NCBI GenBank assembly: GCA_964030785.1
Contig: OZ034979.1
Coordinates: 38,598,984 to 38,662,983, forward strand
DNA: 64,000 nt
From: Siderastrea siderea
Lineage: Eukaryota; Cnidaria; Anthozoa; Scleractinia; Rhizangiidae
Direction of reading: 5' to 3'
Of the stretch, positions 30,418 through 40,215 are shown piece after piece; position 1 is the stretch's first letter; every line of letters starts with the position of its first letter. The notes below the pieces were generated by a model that made no database searches, was not told the origin of the DNA, and saw only the letters and a list, made by a program, of their open reading frames with translations. The translations under genes were made by a program, and so were the position numbers.

Positions 30418-30783
30418 ACGTTAAGATCCAATTGATAGACCGGGTGAATGGAGAGCAACAGTTGCGCGAGAAAGAGGGTCAATGGGCCTATAAACTAAAC
30501 ACACTAGATCCGAATGGATTGAATGACAATGATTTTTTCTTTGTACAAAATAGGCGCTCAAGGCGTACGTAGATTTATGTAAAGTTAGTGGGCGCGCGCG
30601 TGCAGGGTATTTAACGATTTGTTGTAGCGCGCGCGCGTGGATGCTCCATTTGAAACTTGTTTTTATAGTATGGCGCGTGCAGGGCAACGGTTATTCACCC
30701 TGAAGAAGACGCCTAAAAGGCGTCGAAATATAGGTGTGTGAAAAACGTTTAATGATTGTCTTCATTTGTGATAACATATATTT
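30418..30783 (+). repeat. PLE left pseudo-LTR
   Basis: About 366 bases are repeated at 33,838-34,203 with only a few differences. The repeat includes the last codons of the PLE ORF (EN C-terminus), a GCGCGC-rich stretch and the hammerhead-like motif. Such partial tandem copies are typical of Penelope-like elements. Confidence 0.85.
30696..30736 (+). ncRNA. Hammerhead-like ribozyme in PLE left pseudo-LTR
   Basis: The order is CACC (stem I), CTGAAGA (core CUGANGA), a hairpin GACGCC-TAAAA-GGCGTC (stem II), GAAA, a minimal TATA (stem III plus AUA cleavage triplet), then GGTG closing stem I. One extra A sits before stem II. The layout fits the type I minimal hammerheads described in Penelope-like elements. 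Activity is not certain because stem III is two pairs at most. Confidence 0.55.
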
Positions 30784-30843
30784 TTTTATGAAGATTTACG
30801 GTGGCGACGGATGCTTGTGAAAAGTTGTTAATTATTCGCATCG

Positions 30844-33800
30844 ATGGAGAAGACGGAATCATACTATTTTTTCAAGTTTTTAAATTTGTGTAAGAGACGT
30901 TTGAGTTATGAACATCACAATCGTTTTTTGAACGTTTGTAAAGAGGAGAACATGGTAGCGAAAGGACTTCGACTTAACAAAAAGGCCAATATTGAGGTTA
31001 CTTCTGGATGCTTTGAAGAGGACTGGAGATCTATTTTAGTGGATGCGTCGAAGGAATTGCAGGACGTTTTGGTGCGAGAAACCTTGAACGTGGAGCGAAG
31101 GATAACGGCAGAGATTTCAGAGATAAAACGTTTCATTACGGATCGCTATGGTGAGGAGACATTGAATGAGATGGTAAGGAGGATCTCTGTAATTTGTGGT
31201 AAATTGAATGATGCGCTTTTAGAGAGAAAAAGGAATAAGTTAATGGTCTTACGAGAAGAGAATGAGCGGGCTGAAACGAGAGAGAGTTCCGGCGTGGGGG
31301 ATGGGGACGTGAGGGAGGATAATAGAAGGGGGAGAAACCAAGCAGAGAGTGGATTTTCACTGGAACAAATCGAAGATTTCATATCTGACATTAGAGAACA
31401 AGTGAGTAGGAGAGATTATGAACGACATGAGAATAGTGAAGTCGAAGTGGAAGATTTGAGCTCGGAGGAGAATCTAGGTGGTGTAAATCCTTTACCAGCA
31501 GACTGTCCAATTTTATTGGTGGATTTAAGGGAAGTACACAGCGATTTAGATAGTGTAATACAAGAAGCAAGAGATGGTGGTGATATGCGACATGAAATCG
31601 TGAACAATGTCATTAGGACGTTCGGGGAGGAGTCGGCAGCTAGTTTTACTGAAATCAGAGAAGATAATATTAGGCCACCAGCGAGGGGGAATGGTTTAGA
31701 CACGGGTGCTGGGCTTGATACTGGGGATCGAATTGTTGTCAATTTGTCTAAGAGACATCTCACAGAGGCGGAAATATCACTTTTATCAAAGGGACTGAAA
31801 TTTTGCCCAACTCCGGAAAGGATTGATGTTTACAATGTCAGGAAGGATATAAGAGATTACATAAGGCGAATAAGGCTGAGAGAGTATTTCTATTGCGAAG
31901 ATGACGTCGATGGAGATTTTTCCGAGATGCCGGCGCTTAGAACGAAATCGACATGGTGCCCGGAAAGAAACAGGGAAATGGCTATTGAGGCATATGTTGA
32001 AGCCCTTGAAAGAACAATTCTATCACATGATTTAAATGTAAAATGTCAGCGTAATTTGACACAAGACGAACAGAGGGCCTTAGAGAATTTACGGAATTAT
32101 GATGATATTATTATCAAACAAGCTGATAAGGGTTCTGCAGTGGTGGTCATGGATAGGGAGGCCTATATAAATGAGGCTGTGGGTCAATTGAATGATTCAG
32201 AAGTGTACGTGTTATTGGACGGAGATCCTACTCGGGACATGGTGAAAAAGATCAATGAAAAGATTCGTGAGAGTTGGGAGAAAGGGAACATTGATGATAA
32301 AACAAAGGATTATTTGATGGTGTCAGAGGATGTGAAGCCTGGTAGGTTTTACCTATTGCCAAAAATACATAAACGGGGATGTCCAGGCAGACCAGTTATC
32401 TCAGGATGTGGCACCCCTACAGAAAAGATATCTGCGTTTGTAGATCAAAAAGTGCGACCATTAGTACCGGAAATTCAATCATACATCAAAGATACCAATG
32501 ACTTTTTACACAAGTTGGGACGAATTGGAGAGCTGCCGGAGGGGGCGATATTGTGCACGATAGATGTTGTTGGGTTATACCCTCACATTCCACACAATGA
32601 GGGTTTGGAGGCTTTGAAGGAAGCACTAAGTACATTGGACGGTCAGGTTGACTCAGAACAGCGAGGATCTCTTACTGAGGATGTATTGTCGTTTGCAGAG
32701 TTGGTTCTAAAGAGTAATAACTTTAATTCAGTGGTAAACATTATCTTCAGAAGAGGGGGACAGCGATAGGGACGCGGATGGCTCCTTCGTATGCGAACAT
32801 ATTTATGGACAGATTAGAGAGACGTTTGATTCAAAATGCGGAGGTCAAACCGCATATTTGGTGGCGGTATATTGATGACATTTTTATTGTTTGGACGGAG
32901 GGAGAGGAGAAGCTGAAAGAATTCATTGATTACCTTAACAACGCGCATGATACGATCAAATTCACCTGCAAATGGTCGGATCACGAGATTGAATTCCTAG
33001 ACGTCAAGGTGTGAAATGAGTCGGGCGTTTTGGAGACTGACGTGTTTATTAAGCCCACAGACAGTCATCAATATTTACATCACAGTTCTTGTCATCCGGG
33101 TGCATGTAAAAAAAGTATTCCATTTGCCCAGGTGATGCGATTACGTAGAATTTGTTCAAAGTCTTGTTTTTTTGAAGAGAGAGTGAGAGACTTGGTGGAG
33201 TTTTTGGTGGGGAGGGGCTATAGGAAGGCGTACGTTGAGGGTCAAGTTGATAAAGTTAGAAGGATGACAAGGGATGAAGTTCTGAGTAAAAGCAACCAAC
33301 CACGCTCTGCAAAAACACCTTTTGTGGTAACATACCATCCTCGTTTGCCAGATATCAGCAAAATTCTCAGGGAGCTTCATCCTATTCTGGAGTCGTCGGA
33401 TAGGTGTAAAAACGCCATCAAGAATGTTCCATTTGTGGCTTTTAGAAAACCAAAGAGTTTGGGGGACTATTTGGTACGTGCAAAGGTGGAAAGTCGTAAA
33501 CCAAGGGATTTGGTATTAGGGACAGTGAAATGCTCGTCGAGGAGATGTGGAGTTTGCAAATACATGGATGGGAACAGTCGGTTCAAGAGTTCACATGACG
33601 ATAAACGTTATTCGATCAATTACAACCTTAACTGTAATTCTAGTTATGTAGTGTACTTAATTACATGTAAGAAATGTTCGTTGCAATATGTGGGCTCCAC
33701 AACTACGAAATTTAGACTGAGGTTTAATAACCATAAGTCTAGGATTAGGCGACACGGAATGTTGACGCAGGCAGAGAAAAGGGCCGATGATCTATTGTAC

Positions 33801-33992
33801 AGACATTTTTGTGGTGAAGGACATAATGGACTGAGTGACGTTAAGATCCAATTGATAGACCGGGTGAATGGACAGCAACAGTTGCACGAGAAAGAGGGTC
33901 AATGGGCCTATAAACTAAACACACTAGATCCGAATGGATTGAATGACAATGATTTTTTCTTTGTACAAAATAGGCGCTCAAGGCGTACGTAG
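30844..33992 (+). pseudogene. Penelope-like element RT + GIY-YIG endonuclease (broken)
   Basis: The first open frame (641 codons) starts at 30,844 and has an acidic and basic N-terminal half. PLE reverse transcriptase motifs follow: an ADKGSAVVVMD block, LPKIHK at about residue 505, GRPVISG and TIDVVGLYPHIP at about 572. A frameshift near 32,755 moves the next part (MAPSYANIFMDRLE, then the catalytic YIDDIFIVW) to another frame. An in-frame TGA at 33,012-33,014 separates the last part (33,030-33,992). That part carries a Cys motif (CSSRRCGVCKY) and a GIY-YIG nuclease (YVVYLITCKKC..YVGSTT..R...H). The two breaks mean this copy is inactive, although the pseudo-LTRs differ little, so it is young. 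Confidence 0.9.
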
Positions 33993-34192
33993 ATTTATGT
34001 AAAGTTAGTGGGCGCGCGCGTGCAGGGTAGTTAACGATTTGTTGTAGCGCGCGCGCGTGGATGCTCCATTTGAAACTTGTTTTTATAGTATGGCGCGTGC
34101 AGGGCAACGGTTATTCACCCTGAAGAAGACGCCTAAAAGGCGTCGAAATATAGGTGTGTGAAAAACGTTTAATGATTGTCTTCATTTGTGAT

Positions 34193-34203
<11 letters not shown>
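33838..34203 (+). repeat. PLE right pseudo-LTR
   Basis: It is the partner of 30,418-30,783 with about six substitutions. It begins inside the GIY-YIG coding part and ends at a TA tract. Confidence 0.85.
34116..34156 (+). ncRNA. Hammerhead-like ribozyme in PLE right pseudo-LTR
   Basis: It is identical to the motif at 30,696-30,736: CACC, CTGAAGA, the GACGCC/GGCGTC hairpin, GAAA, TATA, GGTG. It lies directly 3' of the nuclease part, where PLE ribozymes are expected. Confidence 0.55.

Positions 34204-34236
<33 letters not shown>
34194..34236. repeat. (TA)n tract at PLE 3' end
   Basis: About 21 TA units join the right pseudo-LTR to the next repeat. Similar tracts border the other PLE-like pieces in this region. 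Confidence 0.95.
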
Positions 34237-34241
<5 letters not shown>

Positions 34242-34310
34242 GTTAATGGTTGCCTCAGGCCAACATAGAATGCCACTGCGTCAGGAGGATCAAAGATTCA
34301 CAGTCCAAGC
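34237..34310 (+). repeat. Interspersed block beginning AACAGTTAATGGTTGCCTCA (copy 1)
   Basis: About 75 bases are shared with 36,391-36,466 at high identity. Both copies follow a TA tract. It may be the end of a further PLE family. Confidence 0.7.
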
Positions 34311-34426
34311 CGGCCTATATATATATATGCGTAGCTCACTAGTTTACTAGTTTGAGCACTCTGACATGGTACGATGATACCTCATGTGTGGGATCGTCTG
34401 AGGTGGCTATATACTCGAGCATCAGC

Positions 34427-34472
34427 ACTGCACTGATGAGGCCCAGAAGGCCGAAACAGTACTGTCTGCAGT
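34427..34472 (+). ncRNA. Type I hammerhead ribozyme, complete
   Basis: Stem I is ACTGCA paired with TGCAGT. The core is CTGATGA. Stem II is GGCC-CAGAA-GGCC. Then GAAA, and stem III is the self-complementary ACAGT/ACTGT with no loop. The cleavage triplet is GTC, ending at 34,466. Every conserved core base is present. The loopless stem III suggests action as a dimer, as reported for retrozyme and PLE hammerheads. It is the first of two tandem copies. Confidence 0.8.
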
Positions 34473-34644
34473 TAGATATTGCTGTTTGGCATACAAAGCT
34501 ATGCTTTCATGTCCAAATTGAGCACTCTATCTGGAGTGTGCCATTGTCGCTAGCGCGCATGCGTAACTCACAAGTACTCTGACATGGTACGATGATACCA
34601 CATGTGTGGGATCGTCTGAGGTGGGTATATACTCCAACATCAGC

Positions 34645-34689
34645 ACTGCACTGATGAGGCCCAGAAGGCCGAAACAGTGTTGCTGCAGT
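34645..34689 (+). ncRNA. Type I hammerhead ribozyme, decayed second copy
   Basis: It is the same unit 218 bases downstream: ACTGCA, CTGATGA, GGCC hairpin, GAAA. Stem III and the cleavage triplet have changed (GTGTTGC instead of GTACTGTC), so the NUH site is lost and self-cleavage is unlikely. The bases before the motif (GACATGGTACGATGATACC) are also repeated. Confidence 0.75.
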
Positions 34690-34699
34690 TAGTTATATT

Positions 34700-35709
34700 T
34701 AACAATTATTCTACGAGGGTGCGCTGGATATCGAATGATATATAACCAACGAGGCGCGTAGCCTCGTTAACGAGTTTATAATCTGTTCGCACAACGGAGC
34801 CATCATGTGCGTGTTTGATCGAACTGAAGACTTACACAAATTTGAACAGTTAAACTTGAAGAGGTATTTTCTATGCAGCTCAGAAGCAAGATTACTGTAG
34901 CGAGGAACATTAGAATTCACCATCATAGTTTGTTAAACGCAAAGCGCAAAATGCAGTTGTTCTCGGTTTAGAGGTTGCGGACGGAATGGTAAAAACAACA
35001 TTCAAACAACTGGAAAAGCGATTCAACTCCGTTTACATGGCATCCAATTTCTATCTGAGCATTTGGACCTGTTGGAACACAGAGCTACAACAAGTGCAGG
35101 TAAACCAGTGTCAAGTTTGCGTGTTAAAGCCAAAAAACCCCAAAAAGCCCTTCCTTCCTTCTTGGTAGTTTGCAGCTGTATCTTTTTAGTACTTGTTTAG
35201 ACTGCTTCATGATTTTCGCACCGACTCGCCATCAATGTGTGATAGTTTTTATTAAATGCTCCTGCCCCATTTCACTGTGTTTTATTTTATGTCTTGTCTT
35301 GATATTTTGAAGTGGAAATCCTTTCTGATAAAACCTGCCGTTTGTTCAATTTCAATGATCGACGTGACGATCGATGAAAGAAATTAATTGTAAACACAAC
35401 GCTTAATGCTTAAATTTCTATTTCTGCACAGTTTCTTCAAACAATTTTGACTTGTGTTAGACGACGCTGTTGGTGGTGCTTGTTGGTGACGCTGTTGGAA
35501 TTTCTGCTTAATTGAAATTTGCTGGCAAGTGATTTTTCTCGTCCATTTTTCTCGCCGGGTTGCTCGCGAGGAAAAGACTTTCAGCTCACTTCGCTGTTGA
35601 GTGTTCATTGACCATATTTGGACGCAGCAGGTATATGAGCTGATAGCCCAGCTCCATTGAGCCAATCAAAATGCTAGAAATCCAATATACCTAGTCCAGT
35701 TTTTAATAA

Positions 35710-35711
<2 letters not shown>
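34700..35711. other. No gene seen
   Basis: Short ORFs in both strands look random. The interval ends at a TA tract. It is part of the interior of the 10.3-kb element. Confidence 0.3.

Positions 35712-35760
<49 letters not shown>
35712..35760. repeat. (TA)n tract
   Basis: About 24 TA units, left of the ribozyme-bearing palindrome. Confidence 0.95.
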
Positions 35761-35761
<1 letters not shown>

Positions 35762-35866
35762 CCAAAAAATGGAGTGAAATTCTCATCTACTACAAAGTGC
35801 TCAATAGCTGAACTAGAGCGGTGAATAACAGTAAGAATTCAAGAGTTAGTTTTTATGGACATTTAC

Positions 35867-35912
35867 TCGCAACTCTGAGTTTCATGCCTCATGCGAGGCA
35901 ATCATCAGGCGA
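35867..35912 (-). ncRNA. Type I hammerhead ribozyme, left palindrome arm
   Basis: On the minus strand: TCGC (stem I), CTGATGA, stem II TGCCTC-GCAT-GAGGCA bordered by a U on each side, GAAA, stem III ACTC/GAGT with a one-base loop, cleavage triplet GTT, then GCGA closing stem I. All core positions are kept. Confidence 0.7.
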
Positions 35913-36271
35913 CTGCCAGAAAAAACGGTTACATTCAGAGATATTTGAAAATTCAGAACAATACAATACATTGTGTGTCACATGTCACGTCACGCAGGAA
36001 CTTTAACACTAGTTAGAATAGAACGTTTTTCAGCAAGAATTTCCTAGCATGTCTACAACACGATATAAGCTCATTTCTGCTGTTGAAATGTCAACTCTCA
36101 ACAGCAGAAATGAGCTTATATCGTGTTGTAGACATGCTAGGAAATTCTTGCTGAAAAACGTTCTATTCTAACTAGTGTTAAAGTTCCCGCGTGACGTGAC
36201 ATGTGACACACAATGTATTGTATTGTTCTGAATTTTCAAATATCTCTGAATGTAACCTTTTTTTCTGGCAG

Positions 36272-36317
36272 TCGCCTGATGATTGCCTCGCATGAGGCAT
36301 GAAACTCAGAGTAGCGA
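36272..36317 (+). ncRNA. Type I hammerhead ribozyme, right palindrome arm
   Basis: It is the mirror copy on the plus strand: TCGC, CTGATGA, the TGCCTC/GAGGCA hairpin, GAAA, ACTC/GAGT, cleavage triplet GTA ending at 36,313, then GCGA. The single difference in the triplet (GTA against GTT) keeps an NUH site in both arms. Confidence 0.7.
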
Positions 36318-36355
36318 GTAAATGTCCATAAAAACTAACTCTTGAATTCTTACTG

Positions 36356-36392
<37 letters not shown>
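36356..36392. repeat. (TA)n tract
   Basis: About 18 TA units between the palindrome and the second copy of the AACAGTTAATGG block. Confidence 0.95.
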
Positions 36393-36393
<1 letters not shown>

Positions 36394-36466
36394 CAGTTAA
36401 TGGTTGCCTCAGGCCAACCTAGAATGCCGCTGCGTCAGGAGGATCAAAGATTCACAGTCCAAGCCT
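36391..36466 (+). repeat. Interspersed block beginning AACAGTTAATGGTTGCCTCA (copy 2)
   Basis: This is the same 75-base block as at 34,237-34,310. It is followed by unrelated sequence and the inverted end of the second PLE. Confidence 0.7.
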
Positions 36467-36549
36467 CACTGCATGGAATTAAAGCTCGTTGAAGGAAAGC
36501 GAGGACAGACAACTTCTGACGACCAGAAAGTTAAAAAATTAATAAAAAA

Positions 36550-36584
36550 TAAAAACGTTTCGGTCTTAGACCTTCATCAGTTAC
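36550..36584 (-). ncRNA. Hammerhead-like motif 3' of second PLE
   Basis: On the minus strand: CTGATGA, an extra A, hairpin GGTC-TAA-GACC, GAAA, CG, then a GTT triplet. Stem I is weak, two A-U pairs next to the core. The extra A before stem II is shared with the motif in the first PLE. It lies downstream of the GIY-YIG ORF on the same strand. Confidence 0.45.
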
Positions 36585-36924
36585 ATGAAAAATTGAACTT
36601 ATCAAATCTACCTTAAGTAAGATTACAGTACAAAACAAGACACAAAATACAGTTCAACGCTATGAGTTACGTAACCGGCGTGATTATAACAATACTAAAA
36701 CGAGGAAAAGTGACGCTAATCAAAAACATTCAAAAATAAAAACAATATAGTACAACGATTTTATAACGAAAAAAGGAAAACTAAACAATACTAACAATTA
36801 AACGTAATTACAAGGTGTAGATATAGGTACAACACTAAATAAATGAACGATACAAGGCAAAAGTTTAACAAAAGACCGGAAATATGGTACTATAAAAATA
36901 ATTAACAAAAGATGACAAATAAGA

Positions 36925-37668
36925 CTAAAAACTAAAAACTACTAATTCAAAAAAGATGACATTTGCAATGCGGCAAAAGAAAGAGCAGTCAAAAGGAAAG
37001 CAACCTACGTTTACGCCAACATAGATCATAACAAAATCCCAAATCGAGGCCTTTGGAGCCCCAAAGGGCCGATAAACAACAAAATCCCTGGGGGGGGGGG
37101 GGGCCCTTAAACAATAATGACCGTAATAAGTTCCCCGGACAGGGCCTTTGAGTATACCCAACACCTGAGAGGCTGACAAAATCCAATGAAATTCTTTTGT
37201 TTTATTTAAACCATGGGGTACCAAAGAGAACAGCTGAGCACTCCAATAAGCCTCCTTTGTAATTAAAAGCCTGTCGATCTCATCCGAGTTGTTTGGGGCC
37301 TGCACCTGATCAATACATTGAAACGAAAAATCATCTAAAATGTGTGAAGTTTTGTTGAAATGCACTGCTACTTCACAAGTTGTTTTGTTTGTGAGCATAG
37401 CAGACTTGTGATTACGAAACCGAATTCGAAAATCAGTAGTTGTAGATCCTATGTATTGCAAACGACATTTCTTGCAAGAAATTAAATAAATCACATTTTT
37501 AGAATCACAAGAAAGTCTTGAATGAATGGTGTATTTTTTGCCCGTCTGCAAGCTAAGAAATGATTTGGATTCAACAAAGAAATTTCGACAAAGATCGCAT
37601 CTATTCCTTTCGCATTTGAAACAGCCATTGCTTTGTTGAAGTTGTCTGTCCTCGCTTTCCTTCAACGA

Positions 37669-37676
<8 letters not shown>
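36925..37676 (-). pseudogene. Second PLE fragment with GIY-YIG endonuclease
   Basis: The open frame reads a Cys motif (CFKCERNRCDLC), then VIYLISCKKCRLQYIGSTTTDFRIRFRNHKS with the GIY-YIG nuclease core, then HGLNKTKEFHW. It has no reverse transcriptase part and is cut off at a TA tract at 37,669, so it is a 5'-truncated copy. It is a different family from the first PLE, judging by the moderate protein match. A G-run at 37,088-37,101 lies near its end. Confidence 0.85.

Positions 37677-37728
<52 letters not shown>
37669..37728. repeat. (TA)n tract
   Basis: About 30 TA units at the truncated 5' end of the second PLE. Confidence 0.95.
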
Positions 37729-37733
<5 letters not shown>

Positions 37734-38019
37734 CATAATTTTTTTCCTGTGAATGGAAAAACATGATCTAGTTAAAGTAAAACATGCAAATTCACATTTA
37801 AACACCTTTCTAGTTTAGTCTTTGTTCTTTTCGGTGTCATATAGTGCCTGACACATTCTAACGGTATTTGTATCAGACAGTACCAGAAACCTTCTTTTGT
37901 AACGGTATTGGTATCATACAGTACCAGACACGTTAATTGTAACCGTTTTGTATTATCCTTTGTTGTTATTAGCTTAGCATGTCGGTGAACATTACCTAGA
38001 AATATAGCGCTATTGTGAT

Positions 38020-38595
38020 TACCATAAAATCCCGGTTATAAGCCTGGGCTTATACAAAATTCGTAATGGGTTTTGGGTGGGCTTATACACGCGGGGGGGG
38101 AGGGGGGGGGGCTTATAAACGGTATTAAAAAACGTTTCGGAATGAGCTAGTAAGAATTAAGCTGAGATTATCCAAAAACGTGACGCAGTATACGCGAGGC
38201 ACAGAGGTCTCTGTATGGAGCGTCCTCATGATGGAAAATACCGGCGGTACCCAAATGTAAAGCCCTTTGGCGTTGGATAAATTTAAAGCCTTTTTTAGAT
38301 TCCCTGCTAGCATGTCGGCTGTTAATAACTGTTTTACACTGGAAATTTAAAACGGTTACTTCAATAGGAATTGACGAGAAGGTAAAAAATGTATATTATT
38401 CCGCTATCTATTTGTTCTGTAAAGTAATTATATTTATAGACAACAAGAAAAAGTTGAGGGGGCTTATTAAGCGGGGGAGGGGGGAGGGGGGTTAGGGGCT
38501 TGTAACCAGAATATTTTCTTTCTGTGCTTGTGGCTGGGCTTCTAAACAGGAAGGCTTATAAACAGGGGGGGGGGGGAACTTATAATCGGAATTAT
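38020..38595. repeat. G-rich interspersed repeat with inverted ends
   Basis: AATCCCGGTTATAAGCC at the left answers GGAACTTATAATCGGAATT at the right. In between are several GGCTTATA units with G-runs (38,091-38,110; 38,468-38,490; 38,566-38,577). It looks like a MITE family, not a gene. Confidence 0.55.
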
Positions 38596-38795
38596 TAAAC
38601 TGAAGATGGCATAAGTAATGCCGAAAATGATGTCTCAAAAGTTTCTCTTGTTTTTAAATTAGTTAATTAAGTTTGACGCTTAACAAATCTAAATTCGAAG
38701 ACTTTCTTCACAAAATTAGACCATCTCCAAATCTCAGTCTCCAAATCCTGCTCCACCCACCTAGCCACCCCTAACCCCCTCAGCCGCGTCCCCTT

Positions 38796-39239
38796 ATGAG
38801 CCTACGCTTTGAGTTGGTCAGTGGTTGCCATAAAGAGGTAAACATGGCCGTTCGTCGTTGGGTTTTCATAGCTCAATCTTCTCCGTGGAAAAAATCCCAT
38901 GTACGACTAATATGGAACAGAAAATACAAGGTAAGCACCTTAATCTACTTCATATGCTACAATAAGCCAAGTATGGGCGGCAGAATTTTTTTCTTCTTGC
39001 GGAATCATCGAGCAAAATTCGAAGCTAACCAGCTTACCTCTGGAAAATGGACGCAGGTAAGTCAAGCTTTAGTCGTTCAAAAACAATTTATTCCCTTCCA
39101 CTTGGACTTTAGGACAATCAAATCGGTGTTTCCTTTATTTTTGATAGTTTTAGATCCGACTACGAGGGAATTTGATGCCACGCTTCATGTTGACAAGTCT
39201 CTCAAAATCGAGGCAAAACTTGGAGATCGTCGAAATTAG
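38796..39239 (+). other. Open frame of 147 codons, not recognised
   Basis: The frame begins MSLRFELVSGCHKEVNMAVRRW and runs into the right arm of the 10.3-kb element. Its last third is arm sequence, so it is more likely chance than a gene. No domain is visible. Confidence 0.2.
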
Positions 39240-39869
39240 GCAAGTTCACAGAGTTACATATTTTTCATCAAGGACTGGCCGCAAGGTTTTTCTTGGTGAT
39301 GATATTGGCTATGGTGCCTACTTTTCAGTTGTGTTGGTTTGGTTAAAAAAGGCCGCCTCACTTTTTCAAAAATACGCTTTGAAATTGATCGGCCTTCGCG
39401 TGTTTGATTAAGCTGTGCAACGAAGGTGTCGTTAAAGTCTCACCGCTAGCTGGATTCAAACTCAACGGTCACAAAAGTCGCTTTAGTAGAATAAAAAGAC
39501 TTATTATAACTGGCTGCGGTGTTTGTTTTGTACAGGGTATGTTAGTTCTTGTTAAATTGATCTTCAAAGTTGGGTAAAATTTCAGCCTCGATGTGGGCCG
39601 TCACAAGCTTTCCCTAGGGTGAACCGAAAATCCCTTAAAACTCCAAAGATTTAAAAGATCCGATCAAGCTGATTGTGGTTTTAGTAGAGGTACATGAAAG
39701 TCTTTGAACAAACACGAAATTAGCGAAATCTATTCTTCAACCCAGATGGACCAGACCGCTCTTAAGGAGACAGCCTCTTAATAGTGGTCGATAACTAAGT
39801 CAGGCCAGTGAGAACTTGGGAACTAACGTTCACTACGCATGCTCATAACCCAGTCCGTTTCCAAAATGG

Positions 39870-39990
39870 AGTGCACATTCTCGTCCCCAGAGCCCACGAT
39901 TCTTTTCTCAATCCCTGGTTCAGACCAAAGGGATTGTGGGCTCTTTGTACGAGAATGAAAGGATCGTGGGCTCAAGGGACGAGAATGATG
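39870..39990. repeat. Short inverted-repeat element with CTCGTCCC ends
   Basis: ATTCTCGTCCCCAGAGCCCA and the near complement GGGCTCAAGGGACGAGAAT enclose a duplicated CACGAT segment. A partial copy lies at about 21,553. Confidence 0.7.
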
Positions 39991-40005
39991 CGTGCGGAGT
40001 TACGA

Positions 40006-40215
40006 TAGTTGTCGACAACTAAACCAATCATTCCCACACACGGGGAAAACGGTCAAAAACGTAGTTGTCGACAACTATTAGTTATCGACAACTAGGCAGT
40101 TCCCCTTTTAGAAGAGGGAAACTGCCTAGTTGTCGACATATATAGCGTTTAGTTGTCGACAACTCATCTCACATAACTTTTTTAGTTGTCGATAACAAAT
40201 AGTTGTCAGCAACTA
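40006..40215. repeat. Cluster of seven TAGTTGTCGACAACTA palindromes
   Basis: Copies of a 16-base self-complementary word lie at 40006, 40062, 40079, 40127, 40150, 40183 and 40200. Two are perfect and the others have one to four changes. Between the third and fourth lies a hairpin, GGCAGTTCCCC with GAGGGAAACTGCC. Confidence 0.9.

Larger units (their letters stand above)
35826..36358. repeat. 533-bp near-perfect palindrome
   Basis: TAACAGTAAGAATTCAAGAG at the left returns as its complement at the right. The arms are about 250 bases, with very few mismatches, around a short centre near 36,092 (TTGAAATGTCAACTCTCAA). Each arm carries a hammerhead motif. The right side ends in a TA tract. Confidence 0.95.
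29436..39777. mobile_element. 10.3-kb TTAA-flanked element with long inverted arms
   Basis: TTAA at 29,432-29,435 and 39,778-39,781 bounds tips GAGGCTGTCTCC and GGAGACAGCCTC. The arms (about 29,436-30,056 and 39,160-39,777) are imperfect reverse complements along their length, for example GACTTTCATGTACCT and its partner AGGTACATGAAAGTC. The interior is filled with PLEs, ribozyme repeats and TA tracts. No transposase was found. The alternative is two separate solo copies in opposite orientation, but the matching TTAA sites at the outer edges favour one unit. Confidence 0.65.

Noticed and set aside
29436..39777. Maverick/Polinton virus-like element, suggested by size and long inverted ends
   Set aside because: No polymerase B, integrase, ATPase, protease or capsid gene is present, and the flanks are TTAA rather than a 6-bp duplication.
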